Positions 24,511 to 39,000 of a stretch of 64,000 bases of DNA are shown here, one piece after another (positions within the stretch are counted from its first letter, which is position 1; each line of letters starts with the position of its first letter). A program made the translations under genes and the position numbers. The notes below the pieces were generated by a model that saw nothing but the letters and a program-made list of their open reading frames with translations, was not told the origin of the DNA and made no database searches. This DNA comes from Takakia lepidozioides (Eukaryota; Streptophyta; Takakiopsida; Takakiales; Takakiaceae), in assembly GCA_030704615.1 (NCBI GenBank), contig CM060732.1:43503053-43567052 (forward strand). Direction: 5' to 3'.

Positions 24511-27066
24511 TTATAAAATAAAATAGAATAAAAATTCAATGGTTTAATAATGTTAATTTCAATGCAGTATTAATGTTGGCTTTCTGTCAACCCTTCTTAA
24601 TCTATTCAATAAAGGGTCACAATAGAGGTCATGAGTAATTAATCCATTGCTGTGGAGAAAGTTTTTTGTTGAATATGATAAAGCATTAAGAAGGAATTCA
24701 AGGGGGAAAAAAAAAAAAAAGACACATTAATGTTACTTGTATGGAAAATGAATTTCAAAATAAAATTTTCGGCCTAAAAAGAAAAAAGAAAAAAAAGAAG
24801 AAGAGGAGGCATAGGGGTCCTCACAGAGCTTAGCCAGCAATCGCAAACTCAACACTTGAAAGAAAAGAAGAACAACAGAGAAGATAGAGAGATGCATCAC
24901 GAGAGATCTGTGGAACGTTGCCAAACAGAGTCCTGAAGAATGATTGAGTAACAAGGGTGGATTCTTAGTACTAGAAAACTGCTGCTCAATTCCAGGTAGT
25001 TGTTGTGTTTGCAGATTGTTGCGAACAAGAAAAATTGAGATTGAAATGCCTGAAGAATGAGCGAGAAGGCATTGTTTGGGTAGAGGTGCAATCACCCACC
25101 GTGTCTGGATGCTGCGAGTATTGTGATGCTGTCTGTGAGCTTGCGAGGAGGTCCTGTTGGATCTCGTGGCCTTGCAACGGAGGTTGCAGTAGTGGTGGAG
25201 TTGATTGGGCATACAGTAGTGTCGGTCTGAAGCATATTGGTAACAGCACGACGAGAGCCCACATCCTGGCTTGCAGCAAGCTCGGGTCCTGCATGTTGGC
25301 CGCTTCTTGGTGACTGGGCTCTTCTCACTGCATTAAGGCGGGTTGTGAGGGTCTGGGCTCTTCTCATTTGTGCATGATGCTAGTGTTGGTGAGGTGTTGG
25401 TGAGTGTGAAGGGCAGGCCAGCTGACTGCTAGGCAGTTATGGTCTGACAGTTAAGGGGGGCAGTGTGACTGTTGGCGATCCTACACTGCCCAACTTCCAG
25501 AGCCTTTCGTGCACGTGCTTCATTGATTGATTGAAGACGTCATTTCTAGACGTTACTGAATTTGACGCTTTGAGAGTCAGTGAGGCGTTCTCTTCTCAGT
25601 GGGTTTCAGATATCTCTTTCGACTGGGGACGAGGCAGGCAATCGGACACGCAAAGACGGTGGGAGACTAGTGATCCGCCCGTCATTCCTTTGTTTCAGGA
25701 CACGGATTTCCGCCTCTGTCTCGGTGTGCGGTAGTACATCCTGCACGCTTTTGAGCCTGTATTTGGCATCGCCTTGTCTGTAGATCACCTAGGATACACC
25801 CGCTATAACTTCTCAAAGAGTTAGGTTCAATTCGTCCAGAGTCTATGCGTATGACCTTCAATTGGGCGAACATCAAAGGGCGTGAGCTGGAACAGCAAAG
25901 ATCTGAAGTCCAAAATGTGCAAGTCCCAGGCCCCAAGGATGGTTGGCCCTGGAACCACAAAAGTTTGATACGGCAGCAAACAGGTGATCTGCCAACGACA
26001 TGGTGGCAGCCGGTCCTCCATGTAAAGTAAACACCAGTTCCTGATTTGACGGGAGAGAGTTTAGGAACTCCAGCAGTGGTTCTGAACGGAGGTCACCCAA
26101 GCTCAGGTTCCAGATCTTGGATAGGCAGAAAAGAAATTATGGATATAGGTGGGACTGAGGAGGGTGGATGTAGTGAGGAGCACGTTACCGTAAATGAGAA
26201 GCAATCGATTCAAAATCTCTTACACATTTGGATGACTGTTATTTTCTTTTGAGGTACTAGACAAAGACGTATATTTGAGATCCTGCAGTCTTCATTATGC
26301 ATCATCTTATTATTGCCAAACATCTCAACAGTCAGAAGGACTGATCCAGCCCTTTGGACTTGCACTGTAACCTTGAAAGATATTTTCTTCAAGCACTTCA
26401 TTCAAGAATGATACTCCGCCTTACATGATTGTCAAAATTGCCCTAGCTTGGAAGGTTATTGATATGTGTGATGGCCTACTTGGCTATCACAATCACCATT
26501 TTTAAAGCATTCATGACCATACTTCGCAGACAACATTCAATTTGAAGCCTGAGTTTCCAAGAAAACTGACTCTGCAGAGTCCCCTACACTGCCCTCATCA
26601 TGAACACCCACTGACTTCAAATAAGGAGTATACTACAATGAGTGGCATCTACATCCCTAGCAAATATGCTAAACATACTTGAAACGAAATTTGTGTGGAA
26701 AGGGAAATTCAGAATCCTGCCTCAACACACATACTTGACTCTGCAAACACCCCTTCTACTGAAATTGCCATGCGTCACATGATTTGAGGTGAGGGCTAGT
26801 CTTGCACAAGAAAATTCTTGTTGCTGTTGTTGCATGCAGCCACTGGATTATTCCAGCAACATGAGCAGCTTGTCCTACTTGCCACTTAGAGCAATGACAT
26901 TCAATGAAGCATGAGACAAAGTTTTCTAACTCAAGCTCTGATGTAGATACTTCAATCATTACTGATATAACAATGGATTCGACTTTGGTCCTACGTTAAA
27001 GGCAGCAATCTAGTTTTTAAGTGTGAAAATTTTCCGTTCCACATCGGGCATTCTGAAACCACCTTC
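24511..27066. other. Intergenic, downstream of SHPRH
   Basis: No supported exon was found. Open frames at 24733-25367 overlap A/T- and Ser-rich sequence and match nothing I recognise. The last few hundred bases before 27067 probably include the SHPRH 3' untranslated region. Confidence 0.4.
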
Positions 27067-30000
27067 TCAGTCTTGAAGAGTTCTGTTAGAAATAAGCCTA
27101 GCTTCTGCTGCAGCTGCTGCAGCAGCCGCAGGAGGCAAACTTCTCAGGTTTCCCATAAGCCCAGCTGGCTGCAACTGGTCAGCCGTATTACCATCTTCAG
27201 ATTCAGAAGAAAACAGTGCATTGACATCCCTCAGCGTAAGAGTGTAACCATCTCCCTTCTTGCTATGCCTGACACTGCCAGCCAGTCCAGTCGTAGTATG
27301 TGCCTTGCGACGCCTTAATTTATAGATGCTCTCCTCCACCGTGTCACTGATCTGTGAGACATCCAAAGAGGGTGGTTTGAGCCATCTATTATACCCACAC
27401 ATCATTGTACCCACATGTCACCCAACATTGACATACAATTCTCCAATTTACACTTTGAGCTGCAGCTGCCTTACAGGAAGAGAGGCCAAAAGTCAAGGAA
27501 TAAAGACTGTATAAATAGCACCCTCGTCCTGTGTCAATGGCCAAATCCTTGGTAGCTAACATCTTGAAAGAAGGGGGCTTCAAGTTGAGGGGAAGGGGTT
27601 TGTTTGCGGGCTTGTGAGACCTGTGTCCTTAGCCCTTGTTTGTTAGTAGGTTGTGGCACCTTGGGACATCACAAAATCATCCCCTGCAGTTGGAGGCTCA
27701 AGCAAAGATTTAAACTTGATTCACATGTTGAGCTTTGCTACTGGAAGATCTGCAACTCATATGATTAGGTCACTAAGCATGACTCACAATAAACCGATGT
27801 ACAAAAGTCGAATGGCATTGCCCAATTCGATGCACACGGTTGATGGCTTGAGCTTCAGCACCAGGGTTAAGCAGTGGCTCCATCAAAATAACATGCTGTG
27901 CTTCCACAAGATTAAGGCCATTGGCCCCCTGTTTTATGGGCAACAGCAGCACCTGCACCGGCTCCACTCTTGCTTTATCTGTCTTGCTCATTGCTGGACT
28001 GGGGACTCTGGTGGTTCCTCTGAACTTCTCAAGTGCAGCATTCAATTTCCTGGTACCCATTTCAGTAGCCCTGCATTAGATGCAATCATTCCACACAAAA
28101 CAAGATGCTGTCTGATAGGCTCACCTTACAAGTTGAGTTGTGATACATTGTGATGCAACTCAGTGTGCGCTGAGGTTGTGAGGAATTGTTGATAATACGT
28201 TGTTTCCACTTCAACCTTAATGTGGATTCCAGGCAGTATGTTAAGATCTCCTATGGGTGCAGTTTGCACCTAAGATGGGCAAGCCTGTTGGTAAACATGT
28301 TCATGAGTCTAACCGGCATTTCCAGAAAGCATATAATCAGTGGCTACGCTAGCATACAGGCAATTGACAGAACTGCTAAAGCTGCTTTCAAGCTACAGTC
28401 ACAAGAGAGCATTGTGAACAGGTCAGTAAGTAGACAGAGGGCACACCCGCGCTCCTTAATGCGGGCAAATGTGATGCGGTTGGCAGCCAGTGCATGCTCC
28501 ACTACATCCAGCACATCCTGCCACTGGGAAAATAGAAGCACCTTTGCCTCGGGATCTTTTGACTTCACCCACAATATCCTCCTCACCACTGCCTCCAGCT
28601 GTAAGAAATGTACCACACAATGAAGGCATGTCATTGCATGCGGGTTGTACAGACCACGATGAGTTACTGTCAGCTACTGCAGCCCTGCCATGGCATGCTT
28701 TCAGGCAGGCCCCAGACATTGGTAGTGAATGAGAAATACATGCAATGTTGCTGACCAATCATTGCATATTCAGCAGGTGACACTCAGGTGGAATAACTAC
28801 AAATCCTGCCCAAATACCATTGCAGGACAGCATGGGGCAGGCAGAGTTTATGCTAAGCACCTTTGTCCCATAGGAGCCCATCACGGACAAAGTGTGTTCC
28901 TCGTCCTCTTCTTCGCCTTCAAACTGACCCACTATGGAACCCATTCCAAGCTTCTCAGAGCCATTATCCACAAAAGCAATTTCGCCCACATTAGCACGAT
29001 GACGACAGGTGGGGCACATGATGCGTTTCTGAGACTTGGTACCGTGTGGTACTGTCGCCCGCTCGACCAGCGCCATCAGACCTAGCCCCCCCACATCATG
29101 CCAAGTAATCAGAGAGTGCAAGTTGTAATCTCTCTTCCTGTGAAAATTCAGAGCATTGCCCTGATTGATGGAAAAATGCGAGGCCCCAGTTTCCAAAGGG
29201 TTTTATATGGTTGATTTAAGCTGCCCTTGACATACTAAACAGGTCCACCAATTCAATCTGAACAATTACTTACAGCACAGTTGAATACTTACATTTGCAA
29301 CAGAGCAGATGGCCGCAGGGAAGGACCATAAGCTGAGAACCCAGCTTCTCGTGACACACAGGACAGGCCTCCTCCTCCACTCTTGCCCAGCCTTCTGTCT
29401 GAGGTTCTCCATTTTCAACTGACCTACCCTGAAATGTGATGTCATTGCTCGAAGTTGACAAATTATCATTAGTCTTCTTTAGTGCACGTTGAGCATCCAT
29501 TACTGCCTTTCGCCTGGCTGACTTCAGCCCCTGCATCATATTTAAAGAAAATCATAAACGTAGAGAAAACACAGTGGCATGTTATTTAAAACACATCTCG
29601 AACACATATGGCCCTAATTCTCAACCATTGGATGAACATGTGATGCTGCCAAGCCTTAGCAGCTTTTACCTCTTTGCCCTGCTGCTATGATACATATGTC
29701 ACCCTATGAACGATTTCATACCTCTTTTCTCCTTATCACATCATTCCGTCTTATTGGAAACGATCACTCTGAGTCACTGAGCATCGCAGTCTATATGGGC
29801 AGCTTCCATTAGATACTCAGATGCCTCTAATTTGCTTCAGGATTAGCATGTGTTACTTGTATTCACTTACATTGGTTACACATGATCTTATCGGTCTATT
29901 ACAACTCCATAACAAATGCAGGGTAGACGGCATAATATAGCTAACTAGCAGTTGCTGCGGTCATCATAAGCAGACACTAGCCTTTGCTGGAGCTCCCTAT

Positions 30001-33000
30001 GGCCTAGTGAAACAAAAACCAAGGTACTGTACACCAAGCTGTTTGACGAGTGAGGAAACCTATTACTGACACCATCTTAAGCCATTCCCCACATTCGTTC
30101 TTAATGTCAAACAGAGTGAACTCAAGTGCAATGTATGAGAGTACTTTCAAATAGCGAAGCTGTCCCTTTGCTCGTGTGAAGTCATCAAGTGCCATAAATT
30201 TTTCCCCTGTCAGCTGAACATTTCTCTGGGGTATTTCTTCAGGGTGCAGCTTGAAAAGGTTGTCAATCTCACTCTGTCTCTCGTGCCCGTGGTAACGCAG
30301 TTGTAGGCGGGTGGTGGCCATGTTAAGCTCATCCAGTGCATATAGTACTTCTCGCTGTGCCAGAGCCAACAGCCGTGATTGTGCATACTCCTTTCGCATA
30401 GCCTGTATGCTAGCATGTTAACTAACTGTGGTGATGCAGGACCCTAAATTATTAGAAAAAGGCTCTTCAAGGTGTGCTCTCAAGAAATACAAGCAGATTG
30501 TTTCCAATAAAGCACCAACTGACTGGCGAAAAGAATGCCATGCCAAAACAAACAAAACACCATGCTGCCAACCCCAGCACTCAAAGCAAGTAAAAGGTGG
30601 GCACATTAAAACATGACAAAGAGCTAGCTATAAGTAAAACCACAATTCCTACATACAATGCCGAAGCTCATTTGTCATGGAGAACACTGTAAGTCTAAGC
30701 TGTTGGCGCCATCCATACCTCCACAGATTGAAGGTGCTTTTTGGCTGCTAATGCCCCATGAATGAGCTTCGAATGACCCTTCACGATGGATAGAATCCGC
30801 TCTGTCTCTGATGGAGCTCTTGTAACCTACAGAAGTTCCCTAATGATCATAAGCCAACCAAGATAGAACAAAGGCCCCGAGCACTGCAAAGAAGCCCCAA
30901 AAAACTTCGACCAACATATGCAGTAGTGCTTTTACTACCCTCTCCGCGTAAATGATGGTTAGAGGTAGATCACTGAACTTTACTGATATATATATACAGT
31001 CAAGAGCGTGCACATTGTGCTCAATCAATGTAGATGTCATACCAATGCTGAAGCAGGACCTTTGTATCGAACACCTCTTTCTACATCCTCGTTAGCAGTT
31101 TGATTGCCTCTGATGCCACTGTTATTGACGCCGATTCGCTTATGTGCAAGGCTGGTGTGTTGCGCACGTATTGTGTCCTCTGCGGACACCACTTCATCTC
31201 CGGTCGCCGTAACCTTGAGAAAGAACAACCTATTTTCATATGCCTGCATATTCCATACCTCCCCAACACTCCTTAGCCACCTTCCTTGAAGGTTCTCAAT
31301 TGATGCATTTTCAGTGAGTCTGTTGATGACCTCACCCTCGAGCCCACTAGGCTGTAGCAGAGGGTCGTGCAACTGCACAGCGAATTGAGGAAATATAATC
31401 CTGTAAGGAAAGCTGCTCTGATGGGGATTAAGAATAAATTGGCAATCTCAGAGAGTCAAGCTCTTTTCAAAACACACACTAGATGGACCAGCAGTCGGCT
31501 CAGGTACAAGTATATGCAAACTTATTTGATGCCTCAGGCCCGACTAAAGGATACTAAGATGGATCTGGGTTCATCCAGGACCATGAAGGACGATATATAT
31601 AGTCCATCTGCTCATGCATGACCAGCAGCAGTCAACACCTGAAAGACCTCCTCTGCTTCACAATGGGAACACAAAGGGCCCTCCATCGTGGGTTGGCAAC
31701 GAGAACATTGACCAGCACGCTCAATGTCAGGAGCATCAGGTTTGTCCATACGAGCATCCAGATCGGTCAAACAATGCAGCAGGTCAGTTCGCCCACAGTT
31801 CATTGCATCCAGTTCCCTCTGCAGCACGAACCTCAGCCCTGCAATGTCTCGAAACCTGCACATAGCACAAGATCAGCGTTCATGCTTTGTACTCTCAGAT
31901 TATAGATAGTGGGTAAACATATGGCTGAAGGACCAATCACCCCCCATGAGCAAGGGTCCTCACCGTAATGCAAGACTCGATGTATTTCGGTGCTTGATAC
32001 GCCCCATGTTTCCAGATTCACCCAAATGATCAGACTCTAACAGCTGGTCTCGGATCTTCTTAACTAGCTCCAAGCCACGATCACCATGCTGCTCTACAGA
32101 GGCAAGGATATCTAACCACCACATCGTACCCCCTGCTGCTGCACAATCCCTCTCTGCTTCCTGCACCTGCGTTATCCCATGTGTATTCACTATGAGATAC
32201 TATACAACAATTGGGAAGAGGAGAGTATTAAGCCATTTGAGACTCCCCAGCTGCTTGGCCACTGTTACACCATTGATGTAACCAAATGATTCTCCCAATT
32301 TCCAACCACAAAGAGTTCCCATGAGTAGAATGTTGGTATAACGACCCTCAAAGTCATCCCAACATGACTTTGCCAAAAATCTTAGCCTAATTACATCAGA
32401 AATCAAAAGAGAACTGGAGCAAGAAAGCATTCCGACCCATCAAACCATAATGGATTCACACAAAAATGCACCACATTCTCATAAATGAAGACCAGAGGAA
32501 AAGTCAACGATTCTCCCTCTCTCTATCCCAAATTCTTTCTTTCTTTTTCCATTTTGTCCCATAAGCTCTTTGAGCTTTCCGTGGACATTATAAAGTACCA
32601 TTTCCTTTCTTCTCTCATGCCCTGCCTGCAACCTGACACATACTGGTGTCCTTCAGAGATTCCTTGTCCTTGGCAAAGGCCTTCAAATATGACTCCTCTC
32701 AAGTGCTTAGTAGCTTACCTGCATCTCCATGAACAGTGTGGGGTTTGATACATTCTACTTGTTTCTTTGACCCTATGGCCCTATGGGCCACTCAGGACAA
32801 CAAACTTCTCTCTTTCTTCTCTTTCCTCTTTCTTGCTTTTCCCTTTTATCCCCTAAGCTCTTTGAGCTTTCCGCAGACGTTATAAACTACCATTTCATTT
32901 CATTTCTTCTTCCAATGGGGCTGGGCCGACTGTGGACATGATGACTTCTTTGTTCTTCTCCAATACTTTCTAGTTCCATGAGCTCTTTGGATTCCCCTCA

Positions 33001-36000
33001 AGACCATAAAGTTCCTTGCTTTCTTTCTTTTTTGTCTCTCTTGATCATATTCTAGTTTTAGAGATCTCATTCACATGTTTCTTTTGGTGTTGCAGGCTCA
33101 GTTTCTACTTATTCTTTGTCAGTTTCTTCTTCTGCCTTTCCAAAGAATCAAATTTCCTTATGGATGAGCCTACCGTACAGCTCACTGGTGCAGAAACAGA
33201 CACAAGAAATCATCAGCAGGAATATTGTTATGCTGTCAACCTTTGGACAAGACTTATTCTCTCTTAATCGCTCGCTCGGAATATGGAACTGACAATTCAT
33301 GCTGACAAACCTAAAATCGGAGGTTGAATGCTTGGGTCTTGTACCACTACAATCATGTCAGCTTCATTAGCATGTCTAACAGAATTAGAGAGAAGAACCA
33401 AAGGGAAGAGATGAGGAGGAAGCAGAAAATGCATCCTCAGATGCAACATCAAATGGGCAGTCCCAACTATGCCTGCAGCCTCCAATCCCCCAGCTAGGCA
33501 CAAAAGCTGCAACAGCTGGCACATGACATGGTGCCACTTTCAGAGCCCAATATCTGCCACTGTGTCCCCCTTAACCTTGATAAAAATGCATTGTCAAATT
33601 TTCAGCAAGAATGAATTCCAGACACAAGGCACTGCCTCACCTGCTTACTTGCAGTCTGGAAATCCTCTCGTACACTTGCAAGCTTGCCATGAAAAGCTGC
33701 CATGTATCTGGCTTTGATGTCTTCACACTGTTTGACCAAAAGGCCATCCCTCAACGTCCTGGGAATCTTAGCCCGCACAAATTTTGAACTCCCTGAATCA
33801 GAATTGCTGCCCTGTAGATTAACTGGTGCCCCAAGTGGATTGTGTGATTTTCCAGTATTCCTTTGGGCTGTGTCATTCTCAGACCCTTGACCAGCTTCTT
33901 GGTCACCAAATCCCACAGTTTGTAACTGATCTTCTGCAAGTACCTGAGAACTTACCACATTTCAGTAGCATTTTCCACCTGTGCAAGTAAACAAGTCTCT
34001 CCCCTCTACTCCAACCCACAAACTAGTAGGGCCTGACATCAGCATTATCAAGGTAAATAATGCATTTGCTTGAACCTGGCAAAGCACATTTTGGTTATCT
34101 AAAAGCCCGAGGTCGGTGTCTAACTCATCAAACAGCCTGTTGGGCATAGCTGTTGCACCTGTTACCACCCGCAGGCCTGGATGATGTCTCTCTAGTATTG
34201 ATGCTTTAGCTCAAAGATGTTTGCCAACGAGAAGTCTTTTGTTGACTCGTCATACCTCAGCCAAGTTATGTAGAGTGTGCAGTTTCTGGAGTGGGTCTAC
34301 ACGGATGTCATCAGAATTCTCTTCAGTAGATGCAAGGGCTTCCCGATAGATAGAGACAGCCAGTGCACTGTCCTTCTCAATGATTGCCAGCGCAGCCAAA
34401 CCATTGAGCGCCCCTATAAGAGACCGCTGGGCATCCTCAGCTTCCACCCTCGCCTTGTCCACCAGCACCTGCCAGCCACAACAACATCAGAGGAACGTTA
34501 CGTCAGCAGAAAATTAGCTTCATGTACCAGACTACTTGACAGATACAATTTGTGCTACATATGTCGAACCACTGAACACCCCTATTGTCAGAGGTAGGGA
34601 TCAGAGTAGAAACACAGCCAGTCGGGTCAGTTGTGCGATTAAGGTGGACAAGAAAAACAAGGCATGTTAAACACCCTCAAGAATGTGTAGTATTTGACAT
34701 CCAGCCAACATCTACGGATAACAAGGTACCATTCAGCCCCTGCTTGCCAATGTCATAAGAAACAACAGTTCAAGTTAGAGAGGATGTCATGCCTCCAAGA
34801 TTTCATCCATTGTCATAGGCGATCGCTGCAAAGAACGAATGCCAGAACTGCCCACTTGTGGATGACAGCAAGCTTGTCGAAGCCGGAGCAGATGGTTCAA
34901 TAGTTTTGCTGCCTCCGAATGTGTGAGAGCCCTGTCTTCACACTCACCAGGAAGCCCATTTGGGTTGGTAGCATCGTCAGCAGTACATCTGTCACCTTTG
35001 TCATTACCCTTGGTATCAAGACCTGGTGGATCTGCAACTGTAATCTCTGGGACAGCCCCAGTGGCCTTAACAGCACCCACTCTTCTTTCATGACAGCCTA
35101 AACTTGTGCTTTCATTCGTGTCCACTACAGTACCACCAAGATTTGAAACTCTTTCCATCTCCTTCACAACCACAGGGACCGTGGATGACTCAGCCAGAGG
35201 AACTTCTGCCAAGTCTGCTGTTGTCCTTGCAGAACGCCTCCTTTCTGAAGGGTGAGGAGCAAGGGAAGAGCCTTGCTTGTATTTCGCAATCACTTCACGA
35301 GCTTTGATTGCACACCGCTCATGCTGTTGGCGGTAGAAATGAGCTTCTACTGGAGAGAAACGCAGCCATGATAACCTATCTTCTTGTGGAGGTAGATTGA
35401 GCTCATCCATAATTTGCAGTTTAGAGGAGCGCCACATCAGCCCTCGGAAGAGATCATGCAAAGCTTTGATCGCGCCTTGTTTCCCTTCCTGCACAATCAG
35501 AGACATTTTCCCAAATAGTGAACTAACCTTTCCATGCAACTTCCTTGGACATGCAGCGTTCGTCCATTTGGTGCCCAACTAGTTAAGTCCCTGCCTTGTC
35601 TGATATCTAGCATAAAAGACTTTTTTTAATAGACGAACACAGACAATCCACCAGCAATGCTTCAGGGATGGAGGACCCCACATTCCAATTCACAACTTCA
35701 TGTACAAGAGTTTTCTAGTTGTTGAGACCAGCATTCTTCGAAAAATGATATATTGGCTGTATCCAGAACTCTGTAATCAGAGACACATTGATTGCCTGAT
35801 TGAGTGCACCTCATAAGGCTGCTTCAGTGCCAAGGTCCACCATCGATAATTGTCAAAAGGCTGGGCACCCAGAAAGCGAAGCAGTCCATAGAGATCGTCA
35901 AGGCCACGCTGAATGGGTGTTCCACTCACACACCAACGATGTGTTGCACGCAGGCACATTGCCATCTCAGTGGCACGTGCTGTGCTACTCTCTACCATTT

Positions 36001-39000
36001 GTGCTTCATCCAAGCATACTCTCCACCACTGCAACTTTGTCAAAGGAGTGGGTACAACTCGATACCTGTGAACCATATGGTTTCAGAACAATGCACAATA
36101 ATAAGATATTCAGGATGAATAGAGTATCAGCTAATTATACACTTGCGGCTAACTCCCAATGCCCAGTGAGGTGCCTTGCAACTCTCTAGTGGTCGCTGTA
36201 ATGTACCATAATATATAATAGAGGTAGTACAAACAATGTTACGCCCATATCTTCACAAACGAGAATTTATCTGAGTACTGCACACAATGCTATATAAAGG
36301 AGAGGGAGTTCATTGCGTGGGAGGCATGATGGAACTTCTACTTTGAAAACACCGTACCTTTTTGGTTGACGAAGAGAGACTCGATTGTTGCTTAGAGTAT
36401 CAGGTAAGACATGAAAGAGGTCAGCCCTGAGCGTATCATAAGTTGTGAGGACAAGGTCTGCCGCAGCCAGGTCATGAGCACCAACCACTTTCACCCCCAG
36501 TCTTCCATTCATCTCAGTATCTGTCTGGACATTTGATCCTATGCTCATCCCCTTTTGCACACCTTCATACACCACGACTTGCAGAGCCCCAGCTCTTACA
36601 TGCCTGAAACCAACAATTAACAGCTCTCATGACAACAGTCCTCGAAAGAAGATTCAAACTTCAACTTCATAGAAAACACTGCTCCCCTGGATTACTGTCA
36701 AAAAGCATGCTGAACATCTGCTCACACTTGAATGCTTGTCAGCTCACAGAGATGCCCCTAGAGCCAATACTGCTACTCCTTCAGACTAATAATATTTTTC
36801 CAAAACACACTAAAGTACTCTTTTGCTAATTTTTTGTTAACAACTTTCCAATCATAGCAACCTGAATATGGGTACACTTTAGGGTCTATTACGAACCTCT
36901 TCTCTGTATATACACACATCACATAACATTTTCCCAAGCTCTCACTTTCAGAAAATAATGTAAGACCTTGGCCTGCATAAAAACAAGGCAACAAGATGGG
37001 AAAGAGAAGAGATGGACCGAGAAATTTCATCCTGCCATTGCTGCAGTATAGGTGTGGGGCACACAACCAAGGTTGCTCCACATTCTCCTTTCACTTCCAC
37101 ACTCCCGATCAACTCAGCGCATGTGCCGCATACAAAAGTGCATCTATCATCTTCCACAATAAGAGAGTCCTTTGTATTCTTGCTAGACACAAAACCGGAT
37201 GTCTTCCTTTGCCGTTTCTGTCTTGGATTTTGATTATTCACCAAAGCCCCATATTCCCTGCCTCTCTTCCCTGTATGCAGAAAATGATAAGCATGATATT
37301 GATGACCAACAGATTCACCAGAGCTGGACATCTAGCAACATCCCATTAGAAGCAATATTGGTCCATGAAAGTTGCACAAATTGACGGGTAGATTCTATGT
37401 ATCTAAAATAGCCTTTTGTTACCATTTGCTTTCTTGAGTTGCTGTCCGCTTGAAACTGCACTATACTGACATTCTTCCTGTTCATTGGAGGAAGAGGCAT
37501 AGCCAACACAAGAGGCATGCTGCCATGCGTCACACAGGTCACATTGAACCCAGGAGCCTGTGTAAGAGTCATCCTCATGAATGGCACCACAACTACATTC
37601 AATCCGCTCACGTTTACGACGTGCCAACTGGGCCTGCACTTCCTTAGCTGCCTTTGCTGCACCTGACTTGGATGCACTGCGGTTCGGATTGGCAAGAATG
37701 CACGCCAGTAGCTCCACAGTCTTGCCCAAACCCATTTCATCTGAATGGCGCCATTGACACCACAATCGACCAGATTCCATGTTATGTAAATATCTAAAGG
37801 CAAAGTGGGACCTTGAATATATAAGATCTCATTAAATTCTTCTAATCTGATTGTGTACAAGTACCAGCAAGGAAAACCTGTTAATCTCCAACAGAGATAG
37901 GCCAGTGACTCGGCTAACCAAAACCTACATCCACTTGAGGATAAGCTACATAAATCAGTGCAAGTGTATTCTTCAAACAAGGTGGAAATGAAATAACAAA
38001 GAGACAGCACATACCAGCAAGAATGCCTCCATGCACGTACGACTGAAAGTTATGAGGCTCCATTGAGACATATCCACTGTGGTCAATTCCCAGCCCAATA
38101 CAGAATGCCAAAGTCACCACATCTGATGGGATCTTGCTTCTTCTGAGTCCACTCCTCTTTGCCAAGCTTGGGTCAGATTATAAGGTCCATGTTAAGGAGT
38201 GCAGAATGATTTGATAGACCACATCCTTACCCATCTCTTCACCCCAGCCTCCTATTCTTCACGTTAGCCTCCTAACCTTCACCAACATGAAGCCCTGGAT
38301 ACTCAATGTGCAACCACCAAGGTAATGCTAGGCCCTAAATGGGAGTTGTATAAGCAGTCTGGCATGCCAGCGCCCCTCCATTTAAGTGTTCATCATTCCC
38401 GCAATAGGCTATCCAGCTCAACTTACATGGAAGCTGTACATAAGTGCTAGAAAGGGTGAAGTTCAAGGCGAGGGTGAGAGTCAACACGAAAATATAACCA
38501 TCGAGCTTTCAAACTCTAAAAGTGGGGACGACCAAGTACTAGAGGACAGGCATTGAGAGAGCAAACCTGTAAGGATTGTAGTAGAAATGTGATAATCCAT
38601 CCAATGAATCCACGGCAATCCAAAGAGGGTGGTCAAATATTCTGTCAGACTCTGCCATGCTTGCTGGTGTGCACCCTGGATTGCCACTTTGAGTTCCACA
38701 TGATTCTTTCCTATGACACAAAGAGGGGCCATGACCTGTTCCAGCACCCCGTTCTCGCTGCACCATCCAGAAGGCTGCACGGCGCTGATATGGTCTCAGC
38801 TCTGGTAGAAGCTCTGGGAAGGCCATCTCTAAACATGGTTCATTCCTGCAGAGGATATTAAACCACAATGGTGACAACAACACACATTTTTCAAAAGTTC
38901 CAATAACTATGTGAATCATCTGTTTGACTCATGATATCATGGCCAGAGATGTGCCATGCTCAGGGATTCTTTGTATGTGGGTCATCACCACAATCTGTTA

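Noticed and set aside
24733-25367. Overlapping minus-strand frames up to 159 codons
   Set aside because: Composition follows A/T runs and Ser/Gln-rich low complexity; no splice context or recognisable domain.
27110-27135. Trinucleotide repeat near the SHPRH stop
   Set aside because: It is the coding sequence of a short poly-alanine tract in the last exon, not an independent repeat element.
36996-37349. Plus-strand frames inside the SHPRH locus
   Set aside because: Antisense to confirmed exons and introns of SHPRH.
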